From Cyclobacteriaceae bacterium YHN15 (lineage in GTDB: Bacteria > Bacteroidota > Bacteroidia > Cytophagales > Cyclobacteriaceae): a DNA stretch of 64,000 nt. The notes under the pieces are model-generated. The model searched no databases. It saw nothing but the letters and a program-made list of their open reading frames with translations, and was not told where the DNA came from. The DNA is taken from positions 248,001 to 312,000 of the forward strand of contig RKQB01000004.1 in the NCBI GenBank assembly GCA_003797895.1. The letters run 5' to 3'. The position numbers and the translations under genes are program-made. Positions 54,430 to 64,000 of the stretch are shown here, piece after piece. Position 1 is the stretch's first letter; the number at the start of each line of letters is the position of its first letter.

Positions 54430-55503
54430 ATGAGGATATTATTATTTAATGATTATCCAATGGATAAGTATTATGAAGACTGGAAAAAAGGTCTTACTCC
54501 TGGTCAGCAGCTTTGGGGAAAAACTGAATTGGATAAAAAGGAAAATTTCGAAGTTGTTATTTTACCCCACCATGAACATAAAATTTTGAAGCGGATTGGC
54601 AACCTACTTCATATTCAACACTTTGATCTTCAAATCAGAGCCTTGAGAAACCTAAAGAATATTGATGCCATTTATGCTCCATTTGCTGCATCTACAACCA
54701 AATTCCTTTTGATTTTAAAGTTTTTTGGGCTTCTGAACATTCCGATAGTGGCAATGATTCATTACCCTTTGTTAGGAAGTAATTCTAAATACAAATTGCT
54801 GAAATGGTTAGGAAAAAGATTGATCAAGGGCTATAATAAAATGATTTTTTTAGGGCAAAAAATAAAATCTGATGCGATGAAGGCCTTTAATTTAACAGAG
54901 GAGGAATGTAAGGATTGGTTTATCTTAATGGATTGGGGTTCAGATACTTCTTACTTTGAAAAGTATTTAAATAAAATTGGGGAAGAGAATTATGTGGTGA
55001 GTAATGGTCAGACGGGTAGGGATTTTGATACCTTGATAAAAGCTTTTGACAAAATTGACCTGAATCTTAAGATCTACGCAAAATCCGGGTATAAACCAAA
55101 AACAGAATCTATTCCACCCCATGTGGAGATTAATACCCATTGGATTAACAATAATGAGTTAATGGAAATTTATAGCAAAGCCAGGTTTATTTTGATTTGC
55201 TTTAAAATGACCCAAGGCTCGACCTTGGGATTGACAAGCGTATTGGATTGTATTTCAATGGGTAAACCCTTTATTATCACTGAAAACCCATATATAGATT
55301 TAGATCCTGAAAAAGAAGGTGTTGGGTTTGCAGTTAAAGAAGGGGACGTTCAGGGTTGGATTGAAAAGGTAAATTTCTTAAATGAAAACCCTGAATTATG
55401 TAAACAAATGGGGAAAAGGTGCCTTGAGCTTCAAAGAAATCGCTTTTCCCTGGAAAGATTTGGAGATTCTCTTCACCGGGTTTTTTTAGATCTTAAAAAA
55501 TAA
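54430..55503 (+). CDS. GT-B glycosyltransferase (GT4-like)
   Basis: The ATG at 54430 gives 357 aa (MRILLFNDYPMDKYYE); the TTG four codons earlier is less likely. The C-terminal half has VSNGQTGRDFDTLIKAF and the late acidic/Gly motif TQGSTLGLTSVLDCISMGKPFII, where the usual EPFG-like donor-binding block is replaced by a Ser/Thr-rich one. It is a probable glycosyltransferase in the same polysaccharide pathway. Confidence 0.85.
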   Translation: MRILLFNDYPMDKYYEDWKKGLTPGQQLWGKTELDKKENFEVVILPHHEHKILKRIGNLLHIQHFDLQIRALRNLKNIDAIYAPFAASTTKFLLILKFFGLLNIPIVAMIHYPLLGSNSKYKLLKWLGKRLIKGYNKMIFLGQKIKSDAMKAFNLTEEECKDWFILMDWGSDTSYFEKYLNKIGEENYVVSNGQTGRDFDTLIKAFDKIDLNLKIYAKSGYKPKTESIPPHVEINTHWINNNELMEIYSKARFILICFKMTQGSTLGLTSVLDCISMGKPFIITENPYIDLDPEKEGVGFAVKEGDVQGWIEKVNFLNENPELCKQMGKRCLELQRNRFSLERFGDSLHRVFLDLKK

Positions 55504-55719
55504 ATTTAAAAATATTTGATTTGGAATTTTGGTATTCTTTTTCCGATAAAATCGATTTAGAGTTAATTTTAAGTAATTTTGATTTTCTGAAGGGATATAG
55601 TTTATTAGATTTTTTCAAACCATTGCCTTTTGTTTTACCTGGTTTGACTGGGTTGTTGTATTAATTAAAATAATTTTGATTAAAAAAATGTATTTTAATT
55701 TAACTTTTGAAATGAATTT

Positions 55720-55727
55720 TAAATTTG
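55720..55727 (+). promoter_or_regulatory. Putative -7 box of the fcl-gmd unit
   Basis: TAAATTTG lies within AATTTTAAATTTGT, the same 14-mer found before wza. It is only 14 nt before the fcl start, giving a very short leader. Confidence 0.35.
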
Positions 55728-55740
55728 TGACAATTGAGTT

Positions 55741-56694
55741 ATGATTAGTTTAGAAAGTAAAATTTATGTGGCAGGGCACCGTGGGATGGTAGGTTCAGCG
55801 ATTGTAAGGGCTTTAAAAAATAAGGGTTATTCCAATTTAATATTTAAGTCCAGTTCAGAATTGGACTTGAGAAATCAAAATGAAGTATTCGGTTTTTTTG
55901 AATCCAATAAGCCGGAAATTGTGATTGATTCAGCAGCTAGAGTAGGAGGGATTCTTGCGAATGCGGAATTTCCCTACCAGTTTCTAATGGAAAATTTGCA
56001 GATTCAAAACAATTTGATTGATTCATCAGTAAAGAATCAGGTCAAAAAATTCATTTTTCTTGGAAGTTCTTGTATTTATCCAAAATTTGCTCCTCAGCCT
56101 ATACAGGAGGATTATTTGTTATCAGGAAAACTCGAACCCACCAATGATGCCTATGCCATTGCAAAAATCGCAGGTGTCAGGGCTTGCAGTGCAGTTAGGC
56201 AACAATTTGGTTATGATTATGTAAGTCTAATGCCAACCAATCTGTATGGTCCATTTGATAATTTTGATTTGATGACCTCACATGTTCTTCCGGCCATGAT
56301 TAGAAAATTTCATGAAGCTTCAGAAAGTGGACATAGTGATGTGATATTATGGGGAACAGGAACTCCAATGAGAGAATTTCTGCATGTGGATGATTTGGCT
56401 GCTGCTGTGGTTTTTGCGTTGGAAAACCGATTGGATGCTGATCTATATAATGTGGGAACAGGAACAGATATTGCTATCAAAGACCTTGCCCTGATGATTC
56501 AAAAAATTACAGGACATATGGGAAGAATTATCTGGGAAACCTCCAAGCCCGACGGAACTCCCAGAAAATTATTGGATGTTTCCAAAATGAATAATCAGGG
56601 ATGGGAGGCAAAAATTCCATTAGAGGACGGAATTTCTTCAACCTATGAATGGTTTTTAAAAAATATCAAAAACATAAAGGAAGTAAAAATTTAA
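55741..56694 (+). CDS. fcl: GDP-L-fucose synthase
   Basis: The protein has 317 aa. GHRGMVGSAIVRAL is the NADP loop, then SSCIYP, the catalytic YxxxK in YAIAKIAG, and NLYGPFDNFD. It converts GDP-4-keto-6-deoxymannose to GDP-L-fucose. gmd follows after 33 nt, completing the pathway from GDP-mannose. The product should be a fucose donor for the exopolysaccharide. Confidence 0.96.
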   Translation: MISLESKIYVAGHRGMVGSAIVRALKNKGYSNLIFKSSSELDLRNQNEVFGFFESNKPEIVIDSAARVGGILANAEFPYQFLMENLQIQNNLIDSSVKNQVKKFIFLGSSCIYPKFAPQPIQEDYLLSGKLEPTNDAYAIAKIAGVRACSAVRQQFGYDYVSLMPTNLYGPFDNFDLMTSHVLPAMIRKFHEASESGHSDVILWGTGTPMREFLHVDDLAAAVVFALENRLDADLYNVGTGTDIAIKDLALMIQKITGHMGRIIWETSKPDGTPRKLLDVSKMNNQGWEAKIPLEDGISSTYEWFLKNIKNIKEVKI

Positions 56695-56727
56695 TTATTG
56701 TTTAATTTATATTAATTATTTTAAGTA

Positions 56728-57876
56728 ATGACACAAAAAGTTGCATTAATTACAGGAGTTACTGGACAGGATGGCGCATATCTTTCCGAGCTTCTTTTGG
56801 AAAAGGGATATATGGTTCATGGAGTTAAGCGTAGGTCTTCCTTGTTTAACACAGATAGGATTGATCACTTATATCAGGACCCCCATGTTGAAAACAGAAA
56901 TTTTAAACTGCATTATGGGGATATGACAGATTCCATGAACCTTACCCGGATTATTCAGGAAACCCAACCCGATGAAATTTATAATCTGGCTGCCATGAGC
57001 CATGTAAAAGTTAGTTTCGACATTCCTGAATATACAGCCAATGCAGACGGTATAGGTACATTGAGGATATTGGAGGCAGTAAGGTTGCTGAATCTTCAAA
57101 ATAAAACAAGAGTTTACCAGGCTTCTACCTCTGAACTTTATGGTTTGGTACAAGAAGTCCCCCAATCGGAGTCAACTCCCTTTTATCCAAGATCACCCTA
57201 TGCAGTTGCAAAATTATATGCATATTGGATAACCGTAAATTATAGAGAGGCTTATAATATATATGCCTGCAATGGTATATTGTTTAATCATGAATCTCCG
57301 CTAAGGGGTGAGACTTTCGTGACAAGAAAAATCACAAGGGCTGTAGCAAAAATTGGCCTTGGACTTCAGAAACAATTGTTCATGGGTAATTTAGATGCCC
57401 AAAGGGACTGGGGACATGCAAAAGATTATGTGGAAGCCATGTATTTGATCCTTCAGCAAGATAAACCTACAGATTATGTAATTGCTACAGGAGTGACAAC
57501 ACGGGTTAGGGATTTTATCCTTATGGCATTTAGGGAGATTGGATTTAATTTGAGGTTTGAAGGAGAGGGGGTGGATGAGATAGGGGTATTGGATAGCATA
57601 GAAGAAGATGTTGTATTGAACAAATTGGGAAAAATCATCGACTCATTAAAACCTGGGGATGTTCTGGTTATGGTTAATCCAATGTATTTCCGACCGACAG
57701 AAGTTGAATTGTTAATAGGAGATCCGAGTAAATCAAAAAAGCTATTGGGCTGGGAACCAAAATATAACCTTGAATCTTTGGTGAAAGAAATGGTTCACAG
57801 TGATGTGGAACTATTTAAAAAAGATATAGAATTGATAAATGCAGGACATTCTGTACAGATTCAGGAAGAATTGTAG
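56728..57876 (+). CDS. gmd: GDP-mannose 4,6-dehydratase
   Basis: The protein has 382 aa. [31 protein letters not shown], the catalytic YxxxK in [28 protein letters not shown] and [12 protein letters not shown] are diagnostic. An insertion (about 285-315, [12 protein letters not shown]) lengthens it relative to the E. coli enzyme, as seen in other Bacteroidota. It acts before Fcl although its gene lies second. A strong terminator follows. Confidence 0.97.
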   Translation: MTQKVALITGVTGQDGAYLSELLLEKGYMVHGVKRRSSLFNTDRIDHLYQDPHVENRNFKLHYGDMTDSMNLTRIIQETQPDEIYNLAAMSHVKVSFDIPEYTANADGIGTLRILEAVRLLNLQNKTRVYQASTSELYGLVQEVPQSESTPFYPRSPYAVAKLYAYWITVNYREAYNIYACNGILFNHESPLRGETFVTRKITRAVAKIGLGLQKQLFMGNLDAQRDWGHAKDYVEAMYLILQQDKPTDYVIATGVTTRVRDFILMAFREIGFNLRFEGEGVDEIGVLDSIEEDVVLNKLGKIIDSLKPGDVLVMVNPMYFRPTEVELLIGDPSKSKKLLGWEPKYNLESLVKEMVHSDVELFKKDIELINAGHSVQIQEEL

Positions 57877-57905
57877 CCTAAAATTAGCATTTGGCATCAT
57901 TGAAG

Positions 57906-57933
57906 ATACTGGGTCATTTTTTTGATCCAGTAT
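57906..57933 (+). terminator. Intrinsic terminator after gmd
   Basis: An 11-bp stem (ATACTGGGTCA with TGATCCAGTAT, one G-U pair) is followed directly by TTTTTTT. Confidence 0.85.
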
Positions 57934-58005
57934 TTTTTTTATAGATAGAAATCCCTCAACAGATTTTGTGGGATTTTTGAATAATAATTATTCAGGATTT
58001 TAATT

Positions 58006-59310
58006 TTACAATTCCCTATTCTCTTTTTCTTCATCTGACTCAGCTGTAATCGAATCATTTACTAAGTTGAAATCAAGGAGATTAAGTGAAGGCAGGAATA
58101 GAAAAATCAAGCTTAAAGGAAGCACAAAAATCGGTTCTCCAAACCCCAGACATAAAAAAGCAAATATAAAGTAGAGGGAATATTCCACTCTTCCGAATAT
58201 TTTATAAGGGAATTGTCCAAATTTGAATAATAAAAAAATCGTTCCTAGGTAACCAAATTTTGTGATAAAATCCATTATACCATTAGAAAGGTTGAATCTA
58301 CTTATTTCTACACCATAAATCTTACTTTTAAGATTGGTATAGGCATTGCTTACGCCAAAGATCAATTGGTTTTCAAAGTGCCTGTGCAGAAAAATTGCAC
58401 TTGCAAATCGATTTAGTGGAAATTCACCTCCATTTAAATAATAATAATCTAAATCCCAATCTATGGCTTCCCAGTCATCTAATACTTTGACATCATTTTC
58501 ATAGGTTTCCTTAATCTTATCTCCCAAAAAGGGAAGATACAAAAACGAAAGCCCAAAGATGATAATGAGTGAAATGATGCCATAATTCCATTTCCCTCCC
58601 CGGGCTCTGTAAATTATAAAGACGAGAAATGCAAAACCCATTATTGCAGTAGTGGATATGGTAGTAAAAAGAGCAATACTTAGTATAATGGCATTTTTAT
58701 CAATTTTTAAATTGTTGTTAATCAGATAAAAGAAAAGTGCTACAACTAAAAAGCAGCCATAGGCACCTGGTTCCCAAGCAAAACCTGAATTTCGATAGAC
58801 GTGTAATTTATCATAAGTGAAAAAAAAGAAATTTGAAAATGTTGCAGATCTTCCAGGTAAATAGGGAGTATAGGATAAAAATGTATCTCCAATTTTATAT
58901 AGAATATCTCCACCCCCAACCAATTGGAATGCATAAAGGCCTAATGACAAATATGCCAACTTGATGACTACTTCAGAGAATAGGCTTGTTGCATTTTCTT
59001 TTAATACTACACAGAATGTGTAACTGAATAGAATGAACTTTAATAAGAAAAAAATATCACTGATTATAAATTGAGGTGGCAAATGGTTGAAAGCAAAATT
59101 TCTGAACAACATGTATAAAATGTAGCCGGCACCAAAACCTGCAAAAACATAAAGATTTCTCAGAAATATTCTTTTTTGAACAAATCCATATAATAAGGAC
59201 ATTAAAATAAATAACATCCAAAATGCATCATAATGATATAAAAAGGTTGCCTTTGAGGAAATTATTAAAAAAAAGAATGCAATTATGTAGTCAACTTTAG
59301 TCTTTTCCAT
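58006..59310 (-). CDS. O-antigen polymerase/ligase-like membrane protein (Wzy/WaaL type)
   Basis: The protein has 434 aa with about 10-12 hydrophobic helices. A large central polar loop (about 270-345) contains RHFENQLIFGVSNAYTN, in the place of the periplasmic loop of Wzy/WaaL proteins, and SGFAWEPGAYG is typical of the O-antigen ligase family. It is likely the polymerase of the locus or a ligase. It is transcribed away from gmd. No initiating glycosyltransferase was found in the window, so other parts of the locus probably lie outside. Confidence 0.82.
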   Translation of the reverse strand: MEKTKVDYIIAFFFLIISSKATFLYHYDAFWMLFILMSLLYGFVQKRIFLRNLYVFAGFGAGYILYMLFRNFAFNHLPPQFIISDIFFLLKFILFSYTFCVVLKENATSLFSEVVIKLAYLSLGLYAFQLVGGGDILYKIGDTFLSYTPYLPGRSATFSNFFFFTYDKLHVYRNSGFAWEPGAYGCFLVVALFFYLINNNLKIDKNAIILSIALFTTISTTAIMGFAFLVFIIYRARGGKWNYGIISLIIIFGLSFLYLPFLGDKIKETYENDVKVLDDWEAIDWDLDYYYLNGGEFPLNRFASAIFLHRHFENQLIFGVSNAYTNLKSKIYGVEISRFNLSNGIMDFITKFGYLGTIFLLFKFGQFPYKIFGRVEYSLYFIFAFLCLGFGEPIFVLPLSLIFLFLPSLNLLDFNLVNDSITAESDEEKENREL

Positions 59311-59393
59311 TAAAGCCCTATATCGAAAGTATTTGAAATTCTATTATTCACGCAAGATAATAGAATTCTAAACTTATATTAAATCGTTTTGGC

Positions 59394-62300
59394 CTATTTC
59401 TTTATGAATTTTCGGGAAGAAATATATCCTTTTCCATTATTAAGATATAAAATGTAGCTTCCATTTCTCAAAAAGGACACATCAATTGTCAAATTTGAAT
59501 TAGTAGTGCTTACGGAGAAGATTTCATTGGTAGTTCCACTCATTGAAACTATCATTATTTCAAGCTCAAGTTCTTCTTTTAAATTCTGAAAGAAAAGACT
59601 TAAATAGTCTGTTGTTGGGTTTGGACCTATTGTATAGTTAAAATCAATCTCCTCTTTTTCACTTGCCTTGATCTCTATCTGAATTTTCTCAGAATTGAAA
59701 GTAAAACCACTTTCATCTGTTACTATTGCTTCAATAGTGTAAATTCCATTTTCCATATTTTCCCAAATCAGGGAAAATGGGTCCTTTTCAACTGACCCAA
59801 TGGGACTACCATTGACAAAATATTCTACTTTTACAATCGCATGTTTTAGATCCTCAAAAAACACTTCAAAGACTATTCCAGGGATTTCAGATTCATTTTT
59901 TGGTTCCAGAATATTGTATTTCAGAGAAACTGTTGGTTCCTTTTGATCCTCTACAAATATTTTGACCACATTGCTAAGTATAACACTATTATCCTCATAA
60001 ACCAGTCTAGCTACTAGATTATATTCACCTTTACTTATATTTTTCCAAACAAAGTTATAGGGAAGAGTGGTATTTGATCCTAAGATCTGATTTCCCCTGT
60101 AGTATTCCACTGCTTTAATCTTTTTTTCCGAAGTCGGGATTTCAACCTGTATCTCTAGGTCAGTTCCTGTCTGGATTATTGCATTTAAGGTAGGAGATAT
60201 AATTCTAAATATTGGATTCGACTTAGGTCTGACAATGATTTTGACTTCTTCTGAAACCTTACTCAGTTCAGGGGCTCCACCTTTCGCAACTGCTTTTACG
60301 ATATATTCCCCTTCTGTTACATTTTTCCATTCAAATGTAAAGGGACTTACATTGGAGCTTCCTATCAATTGATTATTTTGATAATATTCAACCTTTGATA
60401 CTTTATCTGCATTTCCAGTAAACATTACTGTAAACATAATATTGGAATCTGAATCAAATTCCTGGTTATTAACAGGGGTAATCAATTCAATCTGAGGGAT
60501 TTCATTTGTAGGGTTGACAGTAATTTTGACAGGGTCGGATATGGTTGAACTCCCTTTATTATCAAAGGCTTTAGCTGTTAAATTGTAAATTCCTGGAGCT
60601 GCCTTTAAAAACACACCATTAAATGGAGATGAAGTAGAAGTTTCAATGAGGGTTGCTCCATTGTAAAACTCCACTTTTTCAATTTCTCCGTCTGCATCTT
60701 CTGTGTCTACTTCTATTTGAATATCAGTTCCTTCAGGAAATTCATCTCCGTTAGTTGGCGTTGTTATGCTGATTTTTGGAGCGATATTAGGCTCCACAAT
60801 TACTACCTCTATTACCTCTGAAACGGCAGAGACCCCTGCATTATCATAGGCTTTAGCTACTAGATTAAATTTCCCAACCTGCAAATTATCCAGTGAAAAA
60901 GTCACATTATTAGGATTACCATCAGCAGTTCCTATGAGGGCTGAATTTTTGAATAATTCAATTTTATTTATGGATCCATTCGGGCTGCTGGCCTCGAATT
61001 TGACAATTATAGTTTTATTCGATTCGAAAGTGGAATTATTGGCTGGAGAAGTGATTTTAACTGAAGGAACTTGAAGTTTGGAAACGGTAATATTGATAGG
61101 GTCAGAAACCGAAAACCCACCCTGAGTATCAAATACTTTTACTGTCAATTGGTGATTTCCGGTTGGAATATTGCTCCAGACCAAATTAAATGGGCTTTGT
61201 GAAACAGTTCCTATCAAGGTGTTACTATAGAAAAACTCAACAAATTTGATGTTGCTTTCAGTACCTGAAACATTGGTTTCAATGATAATATTTTCCCCCT
61301 CTATGAAATTTTCCCCTGGTTTAGGAGATGTAATCAAAATAGTTGGAGTTGATTGACTTTTTTCTACCGTAATATTGACTGGTTCAGATTCAAATACTGA
61401 ATTTTTACTATCGTATGCTTTTGCCAGCAAAACATGATTTCCAATGGTAGGTTTTTCATAAGTAAACACATAAGGGTCTTCTTTGAGAGTTTCCAGCAAT
61501 TCACCGTTCTTATAAATTTCAATTTTTTCGATGACTGTCGAATTGTCTTTTTCAATTGAGACCCCAATTTTAATGTTTTCCGTTTCTTCAAATTTTTGAA
61601 GATTACTTGGTTCTGTAATTATAACCTTGACCTCTTGAGCAGGGGGCTCAAAATTCCCGTCATTTCTCAGCATTAAGACCGATCCATGCGCCTGCACCGG
61701 AGCAGTATTGTTGAAAATCTGTCCTCTTAGGTTGACAAAACTTCCAGGAAGCGGGATGTTTTGATTAGAATTTGTTTTGTTATAATCAAATAAAAAGAAT
61801 GATTCAGGATCTATTTCTTCAACTTCAACTTCCTCCAACACCATATTGTCTATGTGATATATGATGTTTTCATCGAAAGTCTGGAACAACAAAGCAGCAT
61901 TGTTTTTTGATTCAGTTGCTGTAAAGATGAGATCTATTTCAGATCTACCTGCGGATAGCTCAATTCCATTTAGATTCGAGTATCTTTCCCATGGAGCCTG
62001 ATTTTCCCTTAGGTAAGAATTTAAAAATGCTTTTTTATTTGAAATTCCAGAGAATTTTAAGTGGTATTTCTTATTCTTTTCAATTCCTCCTATAGTGATC
62101 GTAAGAAAGCCGGGACTGGACATGGTTACTCTCATTGCCCTTCCATCCAGAGGAGAATTATCAACAATTTGGACATTACAATTACTATTAGGGGTCCAAC
62201 ATCCTGTATTTGTATTATTGCCATTATAATCGCCGTTTGAAATTTTGTTGTCACTTTTTACGGCCGTTATTTTTCCTTTAGGAAATCGTAAAGGGCTTTT

Positions 62301-64000
62301 CTTGGAATTAAGATCTCTATTGTATTTTTGTTGCCATTCAATAAGGTCAAGGTTTACCCTACCAGCTGGGGTTGAGGTTAAGAAAGTCAAATAATCATTA
62401 GTAGGTCTGGCATAAATATTATTATCGAAAACGCCAATTTGATCAAGGTCATTTTGGGTTGAAGAGGCAAAAACATGAATTTGGTCATTTGATTTTTGAA
62501 GGAAATTATTATCCCTAACTGTGATATTTCTGATAGCATTACCAAAATTGTCATCCACTATTTTTAGTGAATACCCCACATTATAGACATTGTTATTTAA
62601 TACACTGATATTTCTGGAATTGTGGATGAAAATTCCGGAACTTTTCACATGTGCTATGGTATTTCCTGAAATCTCTACATTGGAAGAATTATCATCTGTA
62701 TAAATTCCTTCCACATAAGGAAAGTCTGCAGGGCCATAAGGCTTTGTGCCTTCCGGCGCTCCGACCCCATTGATGATAATATTGTTTTGAACTTTTCTGT
62801 TTGAAAACTCGGTATTTGATCTTCCTGCGTAGGTATAGATTGCCGCTCCATCATCCTTAAAGTTGCAGAAAGTATTGATATAGTTGTTTTTAACCAATAT
62901 TTGATTCCCGTTGAAATTTATTGCATGGTAACCAATATTTGTAAAAGAGTTGGATTCAATAATAACGTCAGATGAAGATTCACTCATAAAGATGCCCTGA
63001 CTTTGGCTATCTCCATTTCTACCCATTCCGGGAAATTGAAAAACATTATTGATGGAGCTATTGGTAAGCCTGAATCCGGAATCAGACCAATTTAAAGTGA
63101 TTCCAACATTTAAGGAATTTGAAATCTTGGAATTGTCGATTATAACTTCTTTCGTACCAGAATTACGGAAAATAAATTCTCCTGCAAATTCCATTTCACA
63201 ATTTTCAAATTTTATTTTAGAGGAATTTGTTATGGTCACTAGATTGGTATTTGCTCCTGTGATCCTAAGATCTGAAAAAGTCAAATTACCGATTCCATTT
63301 TGTATAGTGATCACCCTGCCCAATGTGGAAACCCGAATATTTCCTGTATTTGGATTCCCTTTATCGTAGTATAGGAGTATTTTTTTACTTTGTTTATCAT
63401 AATACCACTCCCCATTTTTATCGAGGGTTCCAGGATGGTTTTGAATAAAAAAACCAAAGCCAACTCTAGGAGTGTGCCAACTTCCCTGGGTATCGTAATT
63501 AACACTGTTACCGGAATGGGAAGTGATTAAGTGCCTGTCAATAATCCAATTGTTTTTTCGGATAACAATCTCACCTCCTGTGAAATTAGTCGTAGATTGA
63601 AGTTGGCTGCTGGAAACAGACCCTGCATTGGCTGCATCCATGGTAACATATCCTTTATTTGTATTGTTGTCATTTGGAAACCTGCCCATGGCCTGAATTT
63701 CATTGTCTACCAGTACCACGTTAAGAACTGAATTCAATTCAGTTAGGGTAGTTTCGTAAATGTTTTGACCTTTTAAACTCCAATTTTGAAAGCGTTGTAA
63801 GCCGGTTATTTCAGGTTTTGCGCCATTTCCATAACTTCCGAAAAATATCGGGTTTGTTAAGCCTCCCGATTTGGATGGAATGATTTCTCCATAAAAAACA
63901 TCTCCTTTCTTAAATAATATCCGATCTCCCGGTTGCAATGAAGTAAATATTGCGTTTAATTTTTCAATACTTTTCCAAGGTGTATTTTGGTTCTGGGCTT
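59394..64000 (-). CDS. Giant secreted beta-helix / Ig-repeat protein with T9SS sorting domain, 5' truncated by window edge
   Basis: The frame is open to the window edge, with at least 1534 aa visible; a TTG at 63938 is not the true start because in-frame sequence (NTPWKSIEKLN) continues upstream. A right-handed parallel beta-helix (DNA about 63300-62300; repeated short strands with N-x-I/V motifs) is followed by a carbohydrate-binding-like beta-sandwich (about 62230-61800). Seven tandem Ig-like repeats of about 90 residues come next (61640-59650; each with I-x-x-P, VEFY-like and GxYxLxAKA blocks). The C-terminal T9SS type A domain starts IGPNPTTDYLSLFF. It is probably a surface polysaccharide lyase or adhesin. 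Confidence 0.9.
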   Translation of the reverse strand, partial: AQNQNTPWKSIEKLNAIFTSLQPGDRILFKKGDVFYGEIIPSKSGGLTNPIFFGSYGNGAKPEITGLQRFQNWSLKGQNIYETTLTELNSVLNVVLVDNEIQAMGRFPNDNNTNKGYVTMDAANAGSVSSSQLQSTTNFTGGEIVIRKNNWIIDRHLITSHSGNSVNYDTQGSWHTPRVGFGFFIQNHPGTLDKNGEWYYDKQSKKILLYYDKGNPNTGNIRVSTLGRVITIQNGIGNLTFSDLRITGANTNLVTITNSSKIKFENCEMEFAGEFIFRNSGTKEVIIDNSKISNSLNVGITLNWSDSGFRLTNSSINNVFQFPGMGRNGDSQSQGIFMSESSSDVIIESNSFTNIGYHAINFNGNQILVKNNYINTFCNFKDDGAAIYTYAGRSNTEFSNRKVQNNIIINGVGAPEGTKPYGPADFPYVEGIYTDDNSSNVEISGNTIAHVKSSGIFIHNSRNISVLNNNVYNVGYSLKIVDDNFGNAIRNITVRDNNFLQKSNDQIHVFASSTQNDLDQIGVFDNNIYARPTNDYLTFLTSTPAGRVNLDLIEWQQKYNRDLNSKKSPLRFPKGKITAVKSDNKISNGDYNGNNTNTGCWTPNSNCNVQIVDNSPLDGRAMRVTMSSPGFLTITIGGIEKNKKYHLKFSGISNKKAFLNSYLRENQAPWERYSNLNGIELSAGRSEIDLIFTATESKNNAALLFQTFDENIIYHIDNMVLEEVEVEEIDPESFFLFDYNKTNSNQNIPLPGSFVNLRGQIFNNTAPVQAHGSVLMLRNDGNFEPPAQEVKVIITEPSNLQKFEETENIKIGVSIEKDNSTVIEKIEIYKNGELLETLKEDPYVFTYEKPTIGNHVLLAKAYDSKNSVFESEPVNITVEKSQSTPTILITSPKPGENFIEGENIIIETNVSGTESNIKFVEFFYSNTLIGTVSQSPFNLVWSNIPTGNHQLTVKVFDTQGGFSVSDPINITVSKLQVPSVKITSPANNSTFESNKTIIVKFEASSPNGSINKIELFKNSALIGTADGNPNNVTFSLDNLQVGKFNLVAKAYDNAGVSAVSEVIEVVIVEPNIAPKISITTPTNGDEFPEGTDIQIEVDTEDADGEIEKVEFYNGATLIETSTSSPFNGVFLKAAPGIYNLTAKAFDNKGSSTISDPVKITVNPTNEIPQIELITPVNNQEFDSDSNIMFTVMFTGNADKVSKVEYYQNNQLIGSSNVSPFTFEWKNVTEGEYIVKAVAKGGAPELSKVSEEVKIIVRPKSNPIFRIISPTLNAIIQTGTDLEIQVEIPTSEKKIKAVEYYRGNQILGSNTTLPYNFVWKNISKGEYNLVARLVYEDNSVILSNVVKIFVEDQKEPTVSLKYNILEPKNESEIPGIVFEVFFEDLKHAIVKVEYFVNGSPIGSVEKDPFSLIWENMENGIYTIEAIVTDESGFTFNSEKIQIEIKASEKEEIDFNYTIGPNPTTDYLSLFFQNLKEELELEIMIVSMSGTTNEIFSVSTTNSNLTIDVSFLRNGSYILYLNNGKGYISSRKFIKK

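Overview
The window looks like the chromosome of a Bacteroidota species, most likely Cytophagales and close to Cyclobacteriaceae (the family is inference). The evidence is a C-terminal type IX secretion (T9SS) sorting domain, many SPII lipoproteins, Bacteroidota-type -7 promoter boxes (TAnnTTTG), weak ribosome binding sites, a TonB-plug/MG2 protein, a NagP/GH20 chitobiose-type operon and several secreted polysaccharide-degrading enzymes. No rRNA, tRNA, CRISPR array, insertion sequence or prophage was recognised.

Region 1 (1-33.9 kb) is mostly secreted and catabolic. It holds a window-truncated endonuclease/exonuclease/phosphatase protein, a PQQ-type sugar dehydrogenase lipoprotein, an MG2/TonB-plug protein, a sulfatase overlapping a Tat-exported esterase, and a 1275-residue DUF6807/dehydrogenase/HEAT/cytochrome c fusion. 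A class V aminotransferase and a small barrel-like protein follow. Then come two tandem paralogous lipoproteins co-transcribed with a CPBP intramembrane protease, an M14 peptidase, a four-gene GlcNAc operon (PIG-L deacetylase, NagB-like, NagP-like, GH20), a phosphoesterase, a sialate O-acetylesterase, a secernin-type dipeptidase, pgi, and a serpin with a Cys-rich small lipoprotein.

Region 2 (34-44 kb) is housekeeping: metZ behind a SAM-I riboswitch, pth, rplY, comB and prs. A flippase / DUF5672 glycosyltransferase / flippase block lies between rplY-pth and prs. The metZ-pth gap carries three different heptanucleotide repeat blocks.

Region 3 (44.5-64 kb) is an exopolysaccharide/O-antigen locus. 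It starts with a tightly packed CDP-sugar operon (rfbF, UXS-like, UGD-like, RfbC-like, SAF-domain oxidoreductase). Then come Wza and a Wzc-type tyrosine kinase with a heptapeptide-repeat tail, two glycosyltransferases, fcl-gmd for GDP-fucose, a Wzy-like polymerase/ligase, and a very large beta-helix/Ig/T9SS protein that runs off the window.

The most unusual element is at 14.3-17.8 kb. Two duplicated lipoproteins end in a conserved Cys / transmembrane / basic tail and their operon ends in a CPBP protease. This resembles the logic of CPBP-family sortases (myxosortases) and their cognate C-terminal signals, and may be an undescribed Bacteroidota protein-processing pair.
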